Shown: positions 1-9,417 of the stretch, piece after piece
How the letters are laid out: every line of letters begins with the position of its first letter
Numbering within the stretch: the stretch's first letter is position 1
Assembly (NCBI RefSeq): GCF_022921115.1
Contig: NZ_CP095075.1
Coordinates: 62,001 to 126,000, forward strand
DNA from: Halobacillus amylolyticus
GTDB taxonomy: Bacteria; Bacillota; Bacilli; Bacillales; Halobacillaceae
DNA: 64,000 nucleotides
Direction of reading: 5' to 3'
Translations under genes and position numbers: made by a program
Notes under the pieces: generated by a model
Database searches by the model: none
Seen by the model: only the letters and a program-made list of their open reading frames with translations
What the model was told of the DNA's origin: nothing

Positions 1-92
1 TGGTATAATAAAGACACAAGAATCCATTAAGACATTATACACTCTCATCTCTTTCTGGCATTCTCAATACACCATATCAGAGGAGGGCAAAC

Positions 93-308
93 ATGATGAA
101 AACCGAAGTATTAAGAAAAGAAACTAAAAAAGTCGATGCCGTAACCTCATCCTGGGATATATTAAAGTCTGCCAAAGAATTGGAAAAGAGAATTGATATT
201 ACTTTAGGTTCTAAATCAAGAAAAAAAGATCCTCAATCTTCTCAAAAACATGAACAATTTTTAAGTGAACTACAGGAAATGGAAAAATTCCTTGCTCACA
301 GTAATTAA
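93..308 (+). CDS. Small hypothetical charged protein (71 aa)
   Basis: I do not recognise this protein. It is short, Lys/Glu-rich, and has no signal peptide or membrane segment, so it is probably cytosolic and helical. A strong ribosome site (GAGGAGGG) lies just upstream, two ATGs are adjacent at 93 and 96, and a T-tailed hairpin follows the stop directly, so it looks like a real monocistronic gene. Its middle (SSWDILKSAKELEKRID) resembles the middle of the next small protein at 397-555 (TSAKDLLKEADLLIKDID), which suggests two related small proteins. A promoter-like TATAAT sits in the first bases of the window. Confidence 0.6.
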   Translation: MMKTEVLRKETKKVDAVTSSWDILKSAKELEKRIDITLGSKSRKKDPQSSQKHEQFLSELQEMEKFLAHSN

Positions 309-310
309 CC

Positions 311-349
311 AAAAAGAACTATCCTTTTATTTGGATAGTTCTTTTTTTT
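311..349 (+). terminator. Rho-independent terminator
   Basis: The arms AAGAACTATCC and GGATAGTTCTT flank an eight-base loop and are followed by a run of T. It ends the small gene at 93-308. Confidence 0.85.
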
Positions 350-396
350 ATGCGGGATAATACCATAATAAGGAATAGACAATTAGGAGTGTCCCC

Positions 397-555
397 ATGA
401 TGAGCAAACAGAAGTCTTCAAATGTTATTCAATTGTTCCCAAAAGCAAAACAGGTGGAAGTAACATCTGCTAAAGACTTATTGAAGGAAGCTGATCTTTT
501 AATTAAAGACATCGATGAGTTATTAAATGATGACAAAAATAAGAATAATAGGTAA
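397..555 (+). CDS. Small hypothetical protein (52 aa)
   Basis: A 52-codon frame opens with tandem ATG codons at 397/400 behind TTAGGAGTG and closes with tandem stops TAA TAA. The product is helical and charged, with no membrane segment; its core TSAKDLLKEADLLIKDID is similar to the preceding small protein (SAKELEKRID), so the two may be diverged paralogues. Function is unknown. The good ribosome site, the double stop and the similarity to the neighbour are the only support. Confidence 0.5.
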   Translation: MMSKQKSSNVIQLFPKAKQVEVTSAKDLLKEADLLIKDIDELLNDDKNKNNR

Positions 556-765
556 TAAATGGGCTTATTCTACCTAATTTTATCCCTAAACAAAAATGTC
601 TCTTACACAATCTAAAAGGAAGGGTAGTTGGAGGAAAGCATTCATTTGATGTGTTTTTATTACTGAAATATGACAGAAATTATGAAGAGCTAGTGTTAAG
701 ATGGTCTACATTGATTTTGCCTCTCATATGTTCTCAATAACTGTTAAGTTATGGGGGTATTAAAA

Positions 766-1326
766 TTGACTAGGAAATTTTCAATTATGCTAAGCAAAAG
801 TAAATATAGCTGGTCCTATCTTGCAAGTTATATTGAAAATGAAGAAGTGCAACCATCTTTGACAATCTATAGTAAATCTTCCGAGGGAGATCACTATATA
901 AAACCAACTACAGCTTTGACTTTACGTGGGGAGGAATCAATTAGAAGTTTGTATGATTATTTAATTTTGTTAGATGAGAAACACGATTTCTTTAATAAAA
1001 GCAAGTTCAGTAATTTAACAGAAACCTTTCGTCCATGTACTTTAGCTGTTAAAGACCCTTTTACTATTATAGCTCTCAACAGAGGGGATTTAGTATTTAT
1101 TGAATCAGACTATTGCACAGAGAGTTATTACAAGCCGCCCAAAGAAATAAGCCTTAATTTTAATGCTATTGATCAACTATATTTCTTACTACAGCATATT
1201 TATGGGGTTCCTATTTACACGAATCCTGGTACTAAAGAAAATAAAAGTGATAAGGAAACAACTTCTTCTAATAGTGAAAATAAACAGATGTCTAAAGTTC
1301 AATCTGGATGGGGACTCCTAAAGTAA
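766..1326 (+). CDS. Hypothetical protein (about 186 aa)
   Basis: An unrecognised, apparently soluble protein. The body (residues 1-150) mixes predicted strands and helices with many aromatic residues; the last 40 residues are Ser/Asn/Lys-rich and probably disordered, ending QSGWGLLK. An in-frame ATG at 751 has no ribosome site; the TTG at 766 sits eight bases after GGGGG and is the better start, though this is a judgement. It stands alone, with 195 bases upstream and 165 downstream free of genes. Codon use is AT-rich like the neighbours. I assign no function. Confidence 0.5.
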   Translation: MTRKFSIMLSKSKYSWSYLASYIENEEVQPSLTIYSKSSEGDHYIKPTTALTLRGEESIRSLYDYLILLDEKHDFFNKSKFSNLTETFRPCTLAVKDPFTIIALNRGDLVFIESDYCTESYYKPPKEISLNFNAIDQLYFLLQHIYGVPIYTNPGTKENKSDKETTSSNSENKQMSKVQSGWGLLK

Positions 1327-1493
1327 AAGGGGTTCTTTTTAGTTTCTGCTAAACATTTTGAAAAATTGCATACAGGATTGAATTCGTTTTTTACATAAAA
1401 CCCCAAAGGAGTACCTGATAGACTCTTCACAAAATCTCCACAAAGTCAGTTTATACTCTTTATAGAAAGTAACTCTTATTAAGGAGAATGTTT

Positions 1494-2420
1494 ATGAAGA
1501 AGAAATTTTTGTTTTTTGCGCTCATTTTAATTACTGTTATAACAGGCTGTAGCCAGGCTGACTCTAGCGATCAAGGGGCCTCTAAGGAGATAATGTCTCC
1601 TTTCCAAGGAAAAGTGGAACATGTTCATGGGATGGGATATTTAGATGAGGATACACTTGCCTTTGCTTCTCATACCGGATTAAAACTCTATCAGGATGAG
1701 AAGTGGGCCCAAACAACCTCACATAAAAACGATTATATGGGCTTTAATGTGGTTGACGAGGGTTTTTATACTTCTGGTCATCCAGGGCAGGAAAGTAATT
1801 TACCCAACCCTATTGGTATCCAAAAGGCAGCAGGTATTGATAAGGGGCTAAAAAGCCTGGCATTAGAAGGTGAAAGTGATTTCCATGCCATGGGTGTAGG
1901 TTATAGAAATCATTCGATTTATGTACTAAATCAACGCGCGAACTCACTAATGGATCTAGGACTTTATAGAAGCTTCGATGATGGAGAGACATGGGAGAAA
2001 TTAAGGGCTGAAAACTTGCCAGAAAACATCTTTCAAATTGCTGTTCATCCGGACAATGAACAGATGGTTTCTGTCGCCACAAAGACTGGAATTTATCTTA
2101 GTAGAGACGCGGGAGATACATTTAAGTTGATCTCAGAAGAAGGGCAAGGAAGTGGCTTGTTTTTTACAAAAGAGAAGTTATATTATGGTATCTATAATAA
2201 TGAGGGACAATCCTTTAAGGCTTATGGCTTGTCCGACGGATCGAAACAGGAGTTGCCACTGCCCGAGCTCGAAGAAGATGCTCTGATGTATGTAGCTAAA
2301 CCCCCCAAACAAAATGAAAAGATAGCGATTTTCACCGTTAATGGGAGTAGTTTTGTGTCAAAAGATAGTGGCCAAACGTGGACCCAAATTTTGGAGGAAG
2401 GGGAAACAATTATAAACTAA
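1494..2420 (+). CDS. F510_1955-type BNR-repeat lipoprotein
   Basis: Exported lipoprotein of about 308 residues. The N-terminus is a lipoprotein signal (KKK, hydrophobic stretch, lipobox TGC near residue 19). The body contains Asp-box/BNR repeats of the SxDxGxTW type: SFDDGETWEKL, SRDAGDTFKLI and SKDSGQTWTQI, which mark a beta-propeller. Proteins of this build are annotated in Bacillaceae as F510_1955 family glycosyl hydrolases, although no catalytic role is shown here. The ATG at 1494 is preferred because AAGGAG lies seven bases upstream; the ATG at 1488 would overlap the ribosome site. It precedes resA-ccdA-lgt, and the downstream lgt fits a lipoprotein. HVHGMGY near the N-terminus could bind metal (inference). 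Confidence 0.75.
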   Translation: MKKKFLFFALILITVITGCSQADSSDQGASKEIMSPFQGKVEHVHGMGYLDEDTLAFASHTGLKLYQDEKWAQTTSHKNDYMGFNVVDEGFYTSGHPGQESNLPNPIGIQKAAGIDKGLKSLALEGESDFHAMGVGYRNHSIYVLNQRANSLMDLGLYRSFDDGETWEKLRAENLPENIFQIAVHPDNEQMVSVATKTGIYLSRDAGDTFKLISEEGQGSGLFFTKEKLYYGIYNNEGQSFKAYGLSDGSKQELPLPELEEDALMYVAKPPKQNEKIAIFTVNGSSFVSKDSGQTWTQILEEGETIIN

Positions 2421-2452
2421 AAAGTCACTAGTCTTTAGACCGTGATTTTTTA
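2419..2452 (+). terminator. Weak terminator hairpin
   Basis: Imperfect arms AAAAAGTCAC and GTGATTTTTT lie directly after the lipoprotein stop. Transcription may partly read through into resA. Confidence 0.4.
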
Positions 2453-2525
2453 GTCCGTAATAGGTTTGGATAGGTACGCAATAAAAAATAATTCTAAATG
2501 ATGAATAAAGAAAGGTGTGTCTAGT

Positions 2526-3077
2526 GTGAAGAATCGCAAGAAACGATTCATCATGCGTGTTTCGATTTTAAGCGTATTTGCTCTTATAATTGGATTTGTT
2601 CTATACCAAAATTTTACAAAGGGTTCAGGTGTTGTTAATGCGGGGGACATGGCACCTGACTTTAATTTGGAGACACTCTCTGGTGAAACCATACAATTAA
2701 GTGATTATAGAGGACAAGGGGTTTTCTTAAATGTATGGGCTACATACTGTAAACCCTGTGAGAAAGAGATGCCTTATATTGAAAGTCAATATCAGTATTT
2801 TAAAGATAAAGGTGTAAAAGTGTTGGCCGTGGATGTGGGAGAAAGTGAGGTAACGGTAAGATCATTTGTAGAGCGTAAAGGAATGACATTTCCTGTTCTA
2901 ATGGACCACGGGGAGCAATTGCTAGATATTTATGGTATTGGCCCCATTCCAGTAACATTTTTGATTGATGAGAATGGGAAAGTCGTTGATCGTATCACTG
3001 CTGGGATGACGGAGAAAGAAATCCATGATTATATGAAGAGAATACAGCCAAACGATTGGAGAAGTTCGAATGGCTGA
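2526..3077 (+). CDS. resA: ResA-like membrane-anchored thioredoxin
   Basis: Thiol-disulfide oxidoreductase on the outer face of the membrane. It has an N-terminal anchor helix (about residues 10-30), a short linker, then a thioredoxin/TlpA fold with active site ATYCKPCEKEMP and the cis-Pro segment GPIPVTFLID. ResA proteins reduce apocytochrome c or other exported thiols, taking electrons from CcdA. GTG 2526 is chosen because AAAGGTG ends nine bases upstream and it gives the usual short basic N-terminus; GTG 2517 overlaps the ribosome site. The end overlaps ccdA by eight bases, so the pair is translationally coupled. Its exact substrate is not visible from sequence. Confidence 0.85.
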   Translation: MKNRKKRFIMRVSILSVFALIIGFVLYQNFTKGSGVVNAGDMAPDFNLETLSGETIQLSDYRGQGVFLNVWATYCKPCEKEMPYIESQYQYFKDKGVKVLAVDVGESEVTVRSFVERKGMTFPVLMDHGEQLLDIYGIGPIPVTFLIDENGKVVDRITAGMTEKEIHDYMKRIQPNDWRSSNG

Positions 3078-3780
3078 TGTCAATATATTGTTGGCGTTCG
3101 GTGCGGGGTTTTTATCCTTTATCTCCCCCTGTTGCTTACCTCTGTACCCAGCGTTTTTATCGTACATAACAGGAATGTCGGTTGATGAATTGAAAACTAA
3201 AAACCTGTTGACTCAAAAACAGCCCCTCCTACACACATTATTTTTCCTTGGTGGATTCTCGGTTATCTTTGTTGCCATAGGATTTTCTACTTCATGGATT
3301 GGAGGATGGTTTATTCGCTACGATGATCTGATCCGGCAATTAGGGGCTATTCTAATTATCTTTTTGGGTCTAGTTACGGTTGGAATCTTTAAGCCAGGAC
3401 TCTTCATGAGAGATTATAAAGTCTCCTTTAAAAATCGTCCTCAAGGGTATGTTGGATCAAGTGCTGTAGGAATGGCTTTTGCGGCGGGGTGGACACCATG
3501 CACGGGACCTATCCTTGCTGCAGTTATCGCACTTGGTGTGTCATCTCCGAACCAGGCAGTCATCTATATGATTAGCTATGTACTAGGATTTTCTATTCCG
3601 TTTCTTATCATGGCACTGTTTATTGGACGTTTAAAGTGGATCAAGAGGCATAATAGAAAAGTTGTGAAATTTGGAGGATATGCCATGATTTTTATGGGGG
3701 TCTTTTTATTTTTTGGATGGATGACCCAACTGACTTCATTTATAACTAACGAATTTTTCGGGGGATGGACGGGATTCTGA
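3070..3780 (+). CDS. ccdA: CcdA thiol-electron transporter
   Basis: Polytopic protein of 236 residues with six predicted helices, of the CcdA/DsbD-beta type, which carries electrons from cytosolic thioredoxin to extracytoplasmic thioredoxin-like proteins. Both redox cysteines are present in their usual Pro-Cys contexts: FISPCCLPLYPAF in the first helix and GWTPCTGPILAAV in the fourth. It overlaps resA by eight bases, which makes ResA its likely partner. A second, more divergent CcdA lies at 22118 and a cysteine-free relative at 42585, so the window holds three members of this fold with different redox capacity. Confidence 0.9.
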   Translation: MADVNILLAFGAGFLSFISPCCLPLYPAFLSYITGMSVDELKTKNLLTQKQPLLHTLFFLGGFSVIFVAIGFSTSWIGGWFIRYDDLIRQLGAILIIFLGLVTVGIFKPGLFMRDYKVSFKNRPQGYVGSSAVGMAFAAGWTPCTGPILAAVIALGVSSPNQAVIYMISYVLGFSIPFLIMALFIGRLKWIKRHNRKVVKFGGYAMIFMGVFLFFGWMTQLTSFITNEFFGGWTGF

Positions 3781-3855
3781 GTGCTAATAAAAGAGTTATT
3801 CTGACTTGTAGTTCCAACTTTTAATACCAAATGGTAAAAACTAAGGAGTGATGAT

Positions 3856-4671
3856 ATGGAATCATCCATTGAACCGTTAGGTCGGGTAGCTATCGAGTTC
3901 GGTCCCCTCACTATTTATTGGTACGGGATCATTATCGCACTAGGGGCATCTTTAGGTTTATATATCACCTTAAAGGAAAGTGAACGTGTAGGTATCGATA
4001 AGAATCACTTTATGGATTTAGTTCTTTATGCTATTCCGATTTCAATTGTATCTGCAAGAATCTATTATGTTGTGTTTGAATGGGATCGTTATGTTGGAGG
4101 GTCTTGGTGGGATATTTTTGCCATTTGGGAAGGCGGTATTGCTATACATGGAGCGTTGATTGGAGCCGTCCTAACAACAGTAGTTTACGCAAGGAAGAAA
4201 AGAGTTCCTTTTTGGAAAATGGTAGATGTAGCTGCACTCGGATTATTAGTGGGACAGGCGATCGGTCGTTGGGGTAATTTTATGAATCAAGAAGCACATG
4301 GAGGACCTGTTACAAGGGGTTTTCTTGAAAGTCTCTCCCTTCCAGATTGGATTATTAACCAAATGTACATCGAAGGAACCTACTATCACCCAACTTTCTT
4401 ATATGAATCGATATGGAATGTTGCGGGTCTCGTCCTCTTGCTTTTTCTGAGACGAAAGGTGAGTTTGAGGCAAGGAGAACTTTTTCTTAGTTACGTAATC
4501 TGGTATTCAATCGGAAGATTCTTCATAGAAGGGATGCGTACAGACAGTTTAATGTTAACTTCCTCTCTACGGATGGCCCAGGTAATATCAATCTTGCTTA
4601 TAATAGGTAGTCTTCTTTTTTGGTGGTATCGAAGAAAATTCAAAGAGCCTTTGCCTGAATATGAAGAGTAA
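3856..4671 (+). CDS. lgt: Prolipoprotein diacylglyceryl transferase
   Basis: Membrane enzyme that moves diacylglycerol from phosphatidylglycerol to the lipobox Cys of prolipoproteins. The 271 residues carry the family's signatures: the His segment [11 protein letters not shown], the Lgt motif [14 protein letters not shown] and a late Arg/Glu segment [22 protein letters not shown] precedes the ATG. It follows ccdA by 75 bases in the same direction. Core genomes normally carry their own lgt; a copy beside a lipoprotein and redox genes looks like an accessory copy serving island lipoproteins (inference). A second, divergent copy lies at 30411. Confidence 0.88.
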   Translation: MESSIEPLGRVAIEFGPLTIYWYGIIIALGASLGLYITLKESERVGIDKNHFMDLVLYAIPISIVSARIYYVVFEWDRYVGGSWWDIFAIWEGGIAIHGALIGAVLTTVVYARKKRVPFWKMVDVAALGLLVGQAIGRWGNFMNQEAHGGPVTRGFLESLSLPDWIINQMYIEGTYYHPTFLYESIWNVAGLVLLLFLRRKVSLRQGELFLSYVIWYSIGRFFIEGMRTDSLMLTSSLRMAQVISILLIIGSLLFWWYRRKFKEPLPEYEE

Positions 4672-4873
4672 TACTAACTATGTTACGCCCAGTAATCCAA
4701 TAATTAGTGTAGCAATGCATATCCAACTAAAAACATATTGTTACTAATGCAGGGTTTGAATAGCTATAGTTCGGAGTTTCATAACTCCATTGCGTTTTCG
4801 ATTGGAATGAAAACCAAGGAAGTTAAAGAACCTTTGATTCGTAATTAGGAACAAGTTTTTAAAAGGAGTACAT

Positions 4874-6256
4874 ATGAAAAATAAAATTTCACTGAAACTA
4901 GGGTTTCTATTTTTAATTTTAATGGTGCTTATTGAATTGATTTTATTTTTTGTTCTGTACACAAATTTGTCAAACCAGAGAATTGATGAAGTGTTGAATG
5001 GTTTGTTAGCTAGGGGCGGAGGGCATCGGGATGTACTTGAAAATAACTTTGACCCTTCTACCCTTGCTCATGTAGCTCTGATGGAATCAGAGGCTATGAC
5101 AGATGTAGTTATAACTGATACGAGAGGGGAAATAATTGCTGCTTCTACTGAATTAGAACCTGGTATGAGAGAACTGATTAACCTTCCATTAGGTAACCTG
5201 ACTCACCATGGAAGAGTAATTGAAAAAAGGTGGAAAACAGAGCCTTATGTTGCCACACTATCTCCTATAAAGGTAGGAGGAGAATTAGAAGGCTACGTGT
5301 ACATGTTCTCACCTTCTTTCATTATTTCTGAAATTATTTCACAATTATCAAATCAATTCATCTTAGTTATGGGTATTACCTTAGTGATCACCATCGTTAC
5401 CGTCTATATTCTGACAAAGCTCATTACAAAACCCCTGATTCACATGAAAGAAGAGACGGAGAAACTTAGTAAGGGAGAAACGAGGATAGACTTAAAATAT
5501 AGTCACAATGATGAGCTTGGAGTACTCGCTCAGTCCATCACACGATTGGGTAAGGACTTAGACCGATTAAAACACGAACGACATGAATTTTTATCATCCA
5601 TCGCGCATGAATTGAGAACACCTCTGACCTATTTGAAAGGGTATGCTGATATTGTTTCCAAACCTGAAATGGATTCAGGAAACAGACAGAAATACTTAAC
5701 TATTATTAAAGAAGAGGCCAAACATCTTACAAATATGGTAGAACAACTGTTCCAACTAGCAAGAATCGACGAGAATTCTTTTTCTATCCAGCGAAAAAAA
5801 CAAGTTATTTTCCCATTACTTAGACAAGTTAGAAATCGTATGTATCCTTTGTTAGAAGAGAAAGAGATAGAGTTGTATATCAGCTGTCCTGACGGTGTAT
5901 CTATATATATTGATGAAACACGTTTTCAACAGGTGATGAACAACATCATAGACAATGCCATTACATATAGTCCTCAGAAATCTACTATTTCTATTCGTGT
6001 CTTAGCAGAAGATAGTTATGTAGTGATAACTGTAACGGATGAAGGGCCTGGTGTCCCAGAAGAATCCTTGCCTTACCTTTTTGACAGGCTTTATCGTCTA
6101 GAAAAATCAAGGTCAAGAGCCTATGGTGGTTCAGGAATAGGTTTAGCCATTGTTAAAGAAATTGTGGAGGTCCACGAGGGGAGGGTATTTGCACGAAATC
6201 TAAAACATGGAGGGCTATCGATCATCATGCATTGGCCAAAGGAGGAAGAAGAGTGA
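4874..6256 (+). CDS. Sensor histidine kinase
   Basis: Membrane-bound HisKA/HATPase kinase of 460 residues. Helices at about 10-32 and 155-180 flank an extracytoplasmic sensor domain; then come HAMP, the phospho-accepting SSIAHELRTPLTYLKGY, the N box NIIDNAITYS, G1 DEGPGVP and G2 GGSGIGLAIVKE. AAAAGGAG stands upstream of the ATG. The gene ends in GTGA, shared with the start of its response regulator, so they are cotranslated. Position just before the CopB ATPase suggests metal or envelope stress as signal, in the manner of CopS/CusS, but the ligand residues are not obvious. Confidence 0.85.
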   Translation: MKNKISLKLGFLFLILMVLIELILFFVLYTNLSNQRIDEVLNGLLARGGGHRDVLENNFDPSTLAHVALMESEAMTDVVITDTRGEIIAASTELEPGMRELINLPLGNLTHHGRVIEKRWKTEPYVATLSPIKVGGELEGYVYMFSPSFIISEIISQLSNQFILVMGITLVITIVTVYILTKLITKPLIHMKEETEKLSKGETRIDLKYSHNDELGVLAQSITRLGKDLDRLKHERHEFLSSIAHELRTPLTYLKGYADIVSKPEMDSGNRQKYLTIIKEEAKHLTNMVEQLFQLARIDENSFSIQRKKQVIFPLLRQVRNRMYPLLEEKEIELYISCPDGVSIYIDETRFQQVMNNIIDNAITYSPQKSTISIRVLAEDSYVVITVTDEGPGVPEESLPYLFDRLYRLEKSRSRAYGGSGIGLAIVKEIVEVHEGRVFARNLKHGGLSIIMHWPKEEEE

Positions 6257-6924
6257 AGAGGTTACTTCTAGTAGACGATGAACGAAGAATGCTGGACTTA
6301 CTGGGGCTGTATTTGGAGCCCTATGGGTTTCAATGCGACAAAGTATTAAGTGGTCACAAAGCGTTGTCATTATTTAAAACTTATCACTATGACTTAATTT
6401 TACTTGATATTATGATGAAAGATATGGATGGTTTTGAAACATGTCGACGTATTAGGGAAATCACGGATATTCCTATCATCATGATTACGGCCAAGGACCA
6501 AAAACAAGATATCCTCCGTGGTTTAAAAGCGGGGGCAGATGACTATATTACGAAACCCTTCGATGAGGATATTATGTTGGCACGTATCCAGACACAATTG
6601 CGTCGGGGTGGGAAGGAACAGAATGTGTTGGTCTATGATCGCTTAATTTGGAAGCAAGATACCTACCAGCTTCTATACCTCGATAAAGAAATTAATGTTA
6701 CTCCTAAGGAATTTCAATTGATAGGGCTCTTAATGAAACGACCTAATCATGTATACGACAGAGAGCACCTCTTGGAGTTGATTTGGGGCAGTGATTCAGA
6801 AACAGAAAGCAGGACTATTGATTCGCATGTCCGCAATATAAGGGAAAAGATTAGACAAAAAGGGTTTCCGATAGATAAGCATCTAAAAACTGTCTGGGGA
6901 ATTGGATACAAATGGGTAAGCTAA
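6253..6924 (+). CDS. OmpR-family response regulator
   Basis: Two-domain DNA-binding regulator partnered with the preceding kinase. The receiver domain has the acidic pair in LLVDDERR, the phospho-acceptor in LILLDIMM, Thr in MITAKD and Lys in DDYITKPF; the C-terminal winged helix contains NVTPKEFQLIGLL and SRTIDSHVRNIREK. GTG 6253 is chosen because GGAGGAAG is six bases upstream and it overlaps the kinase stop as GTGA. An upstream in-frame ATG at 6232 would sit inside the kinase gene without a ribosome site. Likely targets are the adjacent copper genes (inference). Confidence 0.86.
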   Translation: MKRLLLVDDERRMLDLLGLYLEPYGFQCDKVLSGHKALSLFKTYHYDLILLDIMMKDMDGFETCRRIREITDIPIIMITAKDQKQDILRGLKAGADDYITKPFDEDIMLARIQTQLRRGGKEQNVLVYDRLIWKQDTYQLLYLDKEINVTPKEFQLIGLLMKRPNHVYDREHLLELIWGSDSETESRTIDSHVRNIREKIRQKGFPIDKHLKTVWGIGYKWVS

Positions 6925-6967
6925 GATAAATTCTTTTCTAAATGCATAGCTTATTTATGTTTCTTTT

Positions 6968-6984
6968 ATACCCGTGTAGGGTAT
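6968..6984. promoter_or_regulatory. CsoR-type operator upstream of copB
   Basis: ATACCCGTGTAGGGTAT is a perfect 6-5-6 inverted repeat matching the known CsoR operator pattern of Bacillus (ATACCC, five-base spacer, GGGTAT). It lies about 60 bases before the copper ATPase start. Confidence 0.75.
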
Positions 6985-7042
6985 GAGTATAAAAGCAGGC
7001 GGCATAGGTGAACATAAATAATGCATATAGGAGGTTTTTAGA

Positions 7043-9127
7043 GTGCCAAAAGAACACGAACATCACCATAAGGAACAAGAAGGTAATGGAGACGAACTTT
7101 CTCATGAAGCACATGAGCACCATGAGGGCCACGAAAATCATAACCATAACGAAGAGGATGGACACGAAGGCCACGACCACCACGATCATCACGCACACAT
7201 GGTGGAAGATTTTAAAAAACGATTTTATATATCCTTGATTTTCACGATCCCCATTCTCTTTCTATCCCCGATGATACAGGATTTCATCGGTTTGGAATTT
7301 TCCTTTTCATATGATCAGTATGTGTTATTCGGTTTAGCTACCTTTGTATTTTTTTATGGCGGCTGGCCATTTCTGACAGGGGCTATTGACGAGTTGAAAA
7401 ATAAGAATCCAGGGATGATGACCTTGATTGGTCTCGCCATTTTCGTCGCTTATGGCTACAGTTCTATGGTCGTTTTTGGCTGGGAAGGCCGTAACTTTTT
7501 CTGGGAACTTGCAACCTTGGTGGATATCATGCTGCTTGGTCACTGGATTGAAATGAAGTCGGTTATGGGGGCTTCCAATGCGTTACAAGAACTTGTCAAG
7601 TTAATGCCTAGTGAGGCTCACCGAGTAAACGAAAATGGGGAGACAGAGGATGTACCGATTCATGAACTGAGTAATGAAGATCATGTGTTAGTGAAGCCCG
7701 GTGAAAAAATCCCGGTTGACGGTATCATTCTGGAAGGTAAATCTGCTATAGATGAATCGATGCTAACAGGGGAGTCTGTGCCGGTAGAAAAGAATCAGGA
7801 AGATGAAGTCATCGGTGGTTCGATCAACAAAGAAGGAAGTCTCACGATTCAAGTGAAAAATACGGGAGATGACACGTACCTTTCTCAAGTCATTAACTTA
7901 GTAAAGGAAGCACAGAGTTCGAAATCTCGTGCTCAGGACCTAGCCAACCGGGCTGCAAAATGGCTGTTCTATTTAGCATTAGCGGCAGGGATTACTACTT
8001 TTATTATTTGGATCGCTATCGGATCAACTATTGATGTAGCTGTCGAAAGAATGGTGACGGTCATGGTCATTACATGTCCGCATGCTTTAGGTCTGGCAGC
8101 ACCATTAGTTGTTGCTGTTTCAACGGCCATTTCAGCAAAAAAAGGTCTTTTAATCCGGAATCGCACCCAATTTGAGAATGCACGTAATTTAGATGCTGTC
8201 ATTTTTGATAAAACAGGAACACTCACCAAAGGCGAGTTTGGCGTTACAGATGTGATCCCTGCACAAGGGTATGAGGCCAATGACGTGATTTATTGGGCGG
8301 CAAGTGCTGAACAGAATTCTGAGCATCCCTTAGCAAGAGGTATTATCCAAAAAGCTGAGAATGAAGATGTTTCCCTAGATGCTGTAGAAAATTTTGAATC
8401 GATGACAGGAAAAGGTTTGCAAGGTGATGTCGCTGGAAAAAATGTAAAAGTAGTCAGCCCAGGATATATGAAAGATGAAAATATTTCCTATGATACATCA
8501 CCTTTTGAAAATCTTTCTGAAGAAGGGAAAACCGTTGTATTTGTTGTCCTCGATGGTCAATTAGCCGGCATGGTTGCTTTAGCTGACATGGTTCGGGATT
8601 CAGCGAAAGAAGCCATATCTGCACTTAAGGAAAAAGGCATCCATTCCATTATGCTGACAGGAGACAACCAGAAAGTGGCCGATTGGGTCGCTGAACAGTT
8701 GGATATGGATGAGGTGTATGCTGAGGTGTTGCCAGATCATAAAGCAGACCAAGTGAAGAAAGTGCAGTCAGATGGAAGAAAGGTTGCGATGACAGGGGAT
8801 GGAGTCAATGATGCACCTGCCTTAGCAACAGCTGATGTAGGAATAGCTATTGGAAGTGGTACGGATGTGGCTGTGGAGACTGCAGACATCGTACTCGTTA
8901 AGAGTAACCCAAAAGATATTGTATCGATTGTAGAATTATCTAAGAACACGTATAAGAAGATGGTTCAAAATTTATGGTGGGCAGCAGGATATAATATCGT
9001 AGCCATTCCATTAGCAGCAGGCATCCTTGCACCTATTGGAATTATTTTAAGTCCAGCAGTTGGAGCCATTCTCATGAGCTTGAGTACCATTGTTGTGGCC
9101 ATCAATGCCAAGTTACTTAAAGCGTAG
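7043..9127 (+). CDS. copB: CopB-type P1B copper-transporting ATPase
   Basis: Heavy-metal P-type ATPase of 694 residues that exports copper (Cu2+ or Ag+ for this subclass). The first 55 residues are extremely His-rich, replacing Cys-type metal domains. The membrane ion motif is CPH (VITCPHALGLAAP), typical of P1B-3 or CopB enzymes rather than the CPC of CopA. Phosphorylation motif DKTGTLT, TGES and MTGDGVNDAPALA are intact. The GTG start is eight bases after AGGAGGT. It has its own CsoR-type operator and follows a two-component system, so it could receive both controls. It complements the CPC-type CopA at 13262. Confidence 0.92.
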   Translation: MPKEHEHHHKEQEGNGDELSHEAHEHHEGHENHNHNEEDGHEGHDHHDHHAHMVEDFKKRFYISLIFTIPILFLSPMIQDFIGLEFSFSYDQYVLFGLATFVFFYGGWPFLTGAIDELKNKNPGMMTLIGLAIFVAYGYSSMVVFGWEGRNFFWELATLVDIMLLGHWIEMKSVMGASNALQELVKLMPSEAHRVNENGETEDVPIHELSNEDHVLVKPGEKIPVDGIILEGKSAIDESMLTGESVPVEKNQEDEVIGGSINKEGSLTIQVKNTGDDTYLSQVINLVKEAQSSKSRAQDLANRAAKWLFYLALAAGITTFIIWIAIGSTIDVAVERMVTVMVITCPHALGLAAPLVVAVSTAISAKKGLLIRNRTQFENARNLDAVIFDKTGTLTKGEFGVTDVIPAQGYEANDVIYWAASAEQNSEHPLARGIIQKAENEDVSLDAVENFESMTGKGLQGDVAGKNVKVVSPGYMKDENISYDTSPFENLSEEGKTVVFVVLDGQLAGMVALADMVRDSAKEAISALKEKGIHSIMLTGDNQKVADWVAEQLDMDEVYAEVLPDHKADQVKKVQSDGRKVAMTGDGVNDAPALATADVGIAIGSGTDVAVETADIVLVKSNPKDIVSIVELSKNTYKKMVQNLWWAAGYNIVAIPLAAGILAPIGIILSPAVGAILMSLSTIVVAINAKLLKA

Positions 9128-9159
9128 GTGACTAACCAAGTAAATAGCTGCTAATTATT

Positions 9160-9200
9160 AAAAAACAGGTCGGAGGATAGACACTCCAACCTGTTTTTTA
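9160..9200 (+). terminator. Rho-independent terminator
   Basis: AAAAAACAGGT(C)GGAG pairs with CTCC(A)ACCTGTTTTTT after copB. Confidence 0.85.
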
Positions 9201-9417
9201 TGATGGTGTTAGATATGCTCCCGTCAATAAGAGGACTGCTATCACTATAGAATGAAAGAAACAAATATGTTTGATAAAGATAATATATGTCTGATAAATC
9301 TGAATTGAATAGATTCCAACAGTTAAAAGAATGTAGTTACAAGGATAATTTGATTAATATATGTTAGTAGAATCGCATAGACTAAACTATTAAATTGTTA
9401 GTTTAGGAGAGATATAA

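Noticed and set aside
6938..7198. Minus-strand hydrophobic frame opposite the start of copB
   Set aside because: It is the antisense reading of the His-rich N-terminus of CopB (CAT/CAC codons read as Met/Val), without a ribosome site.
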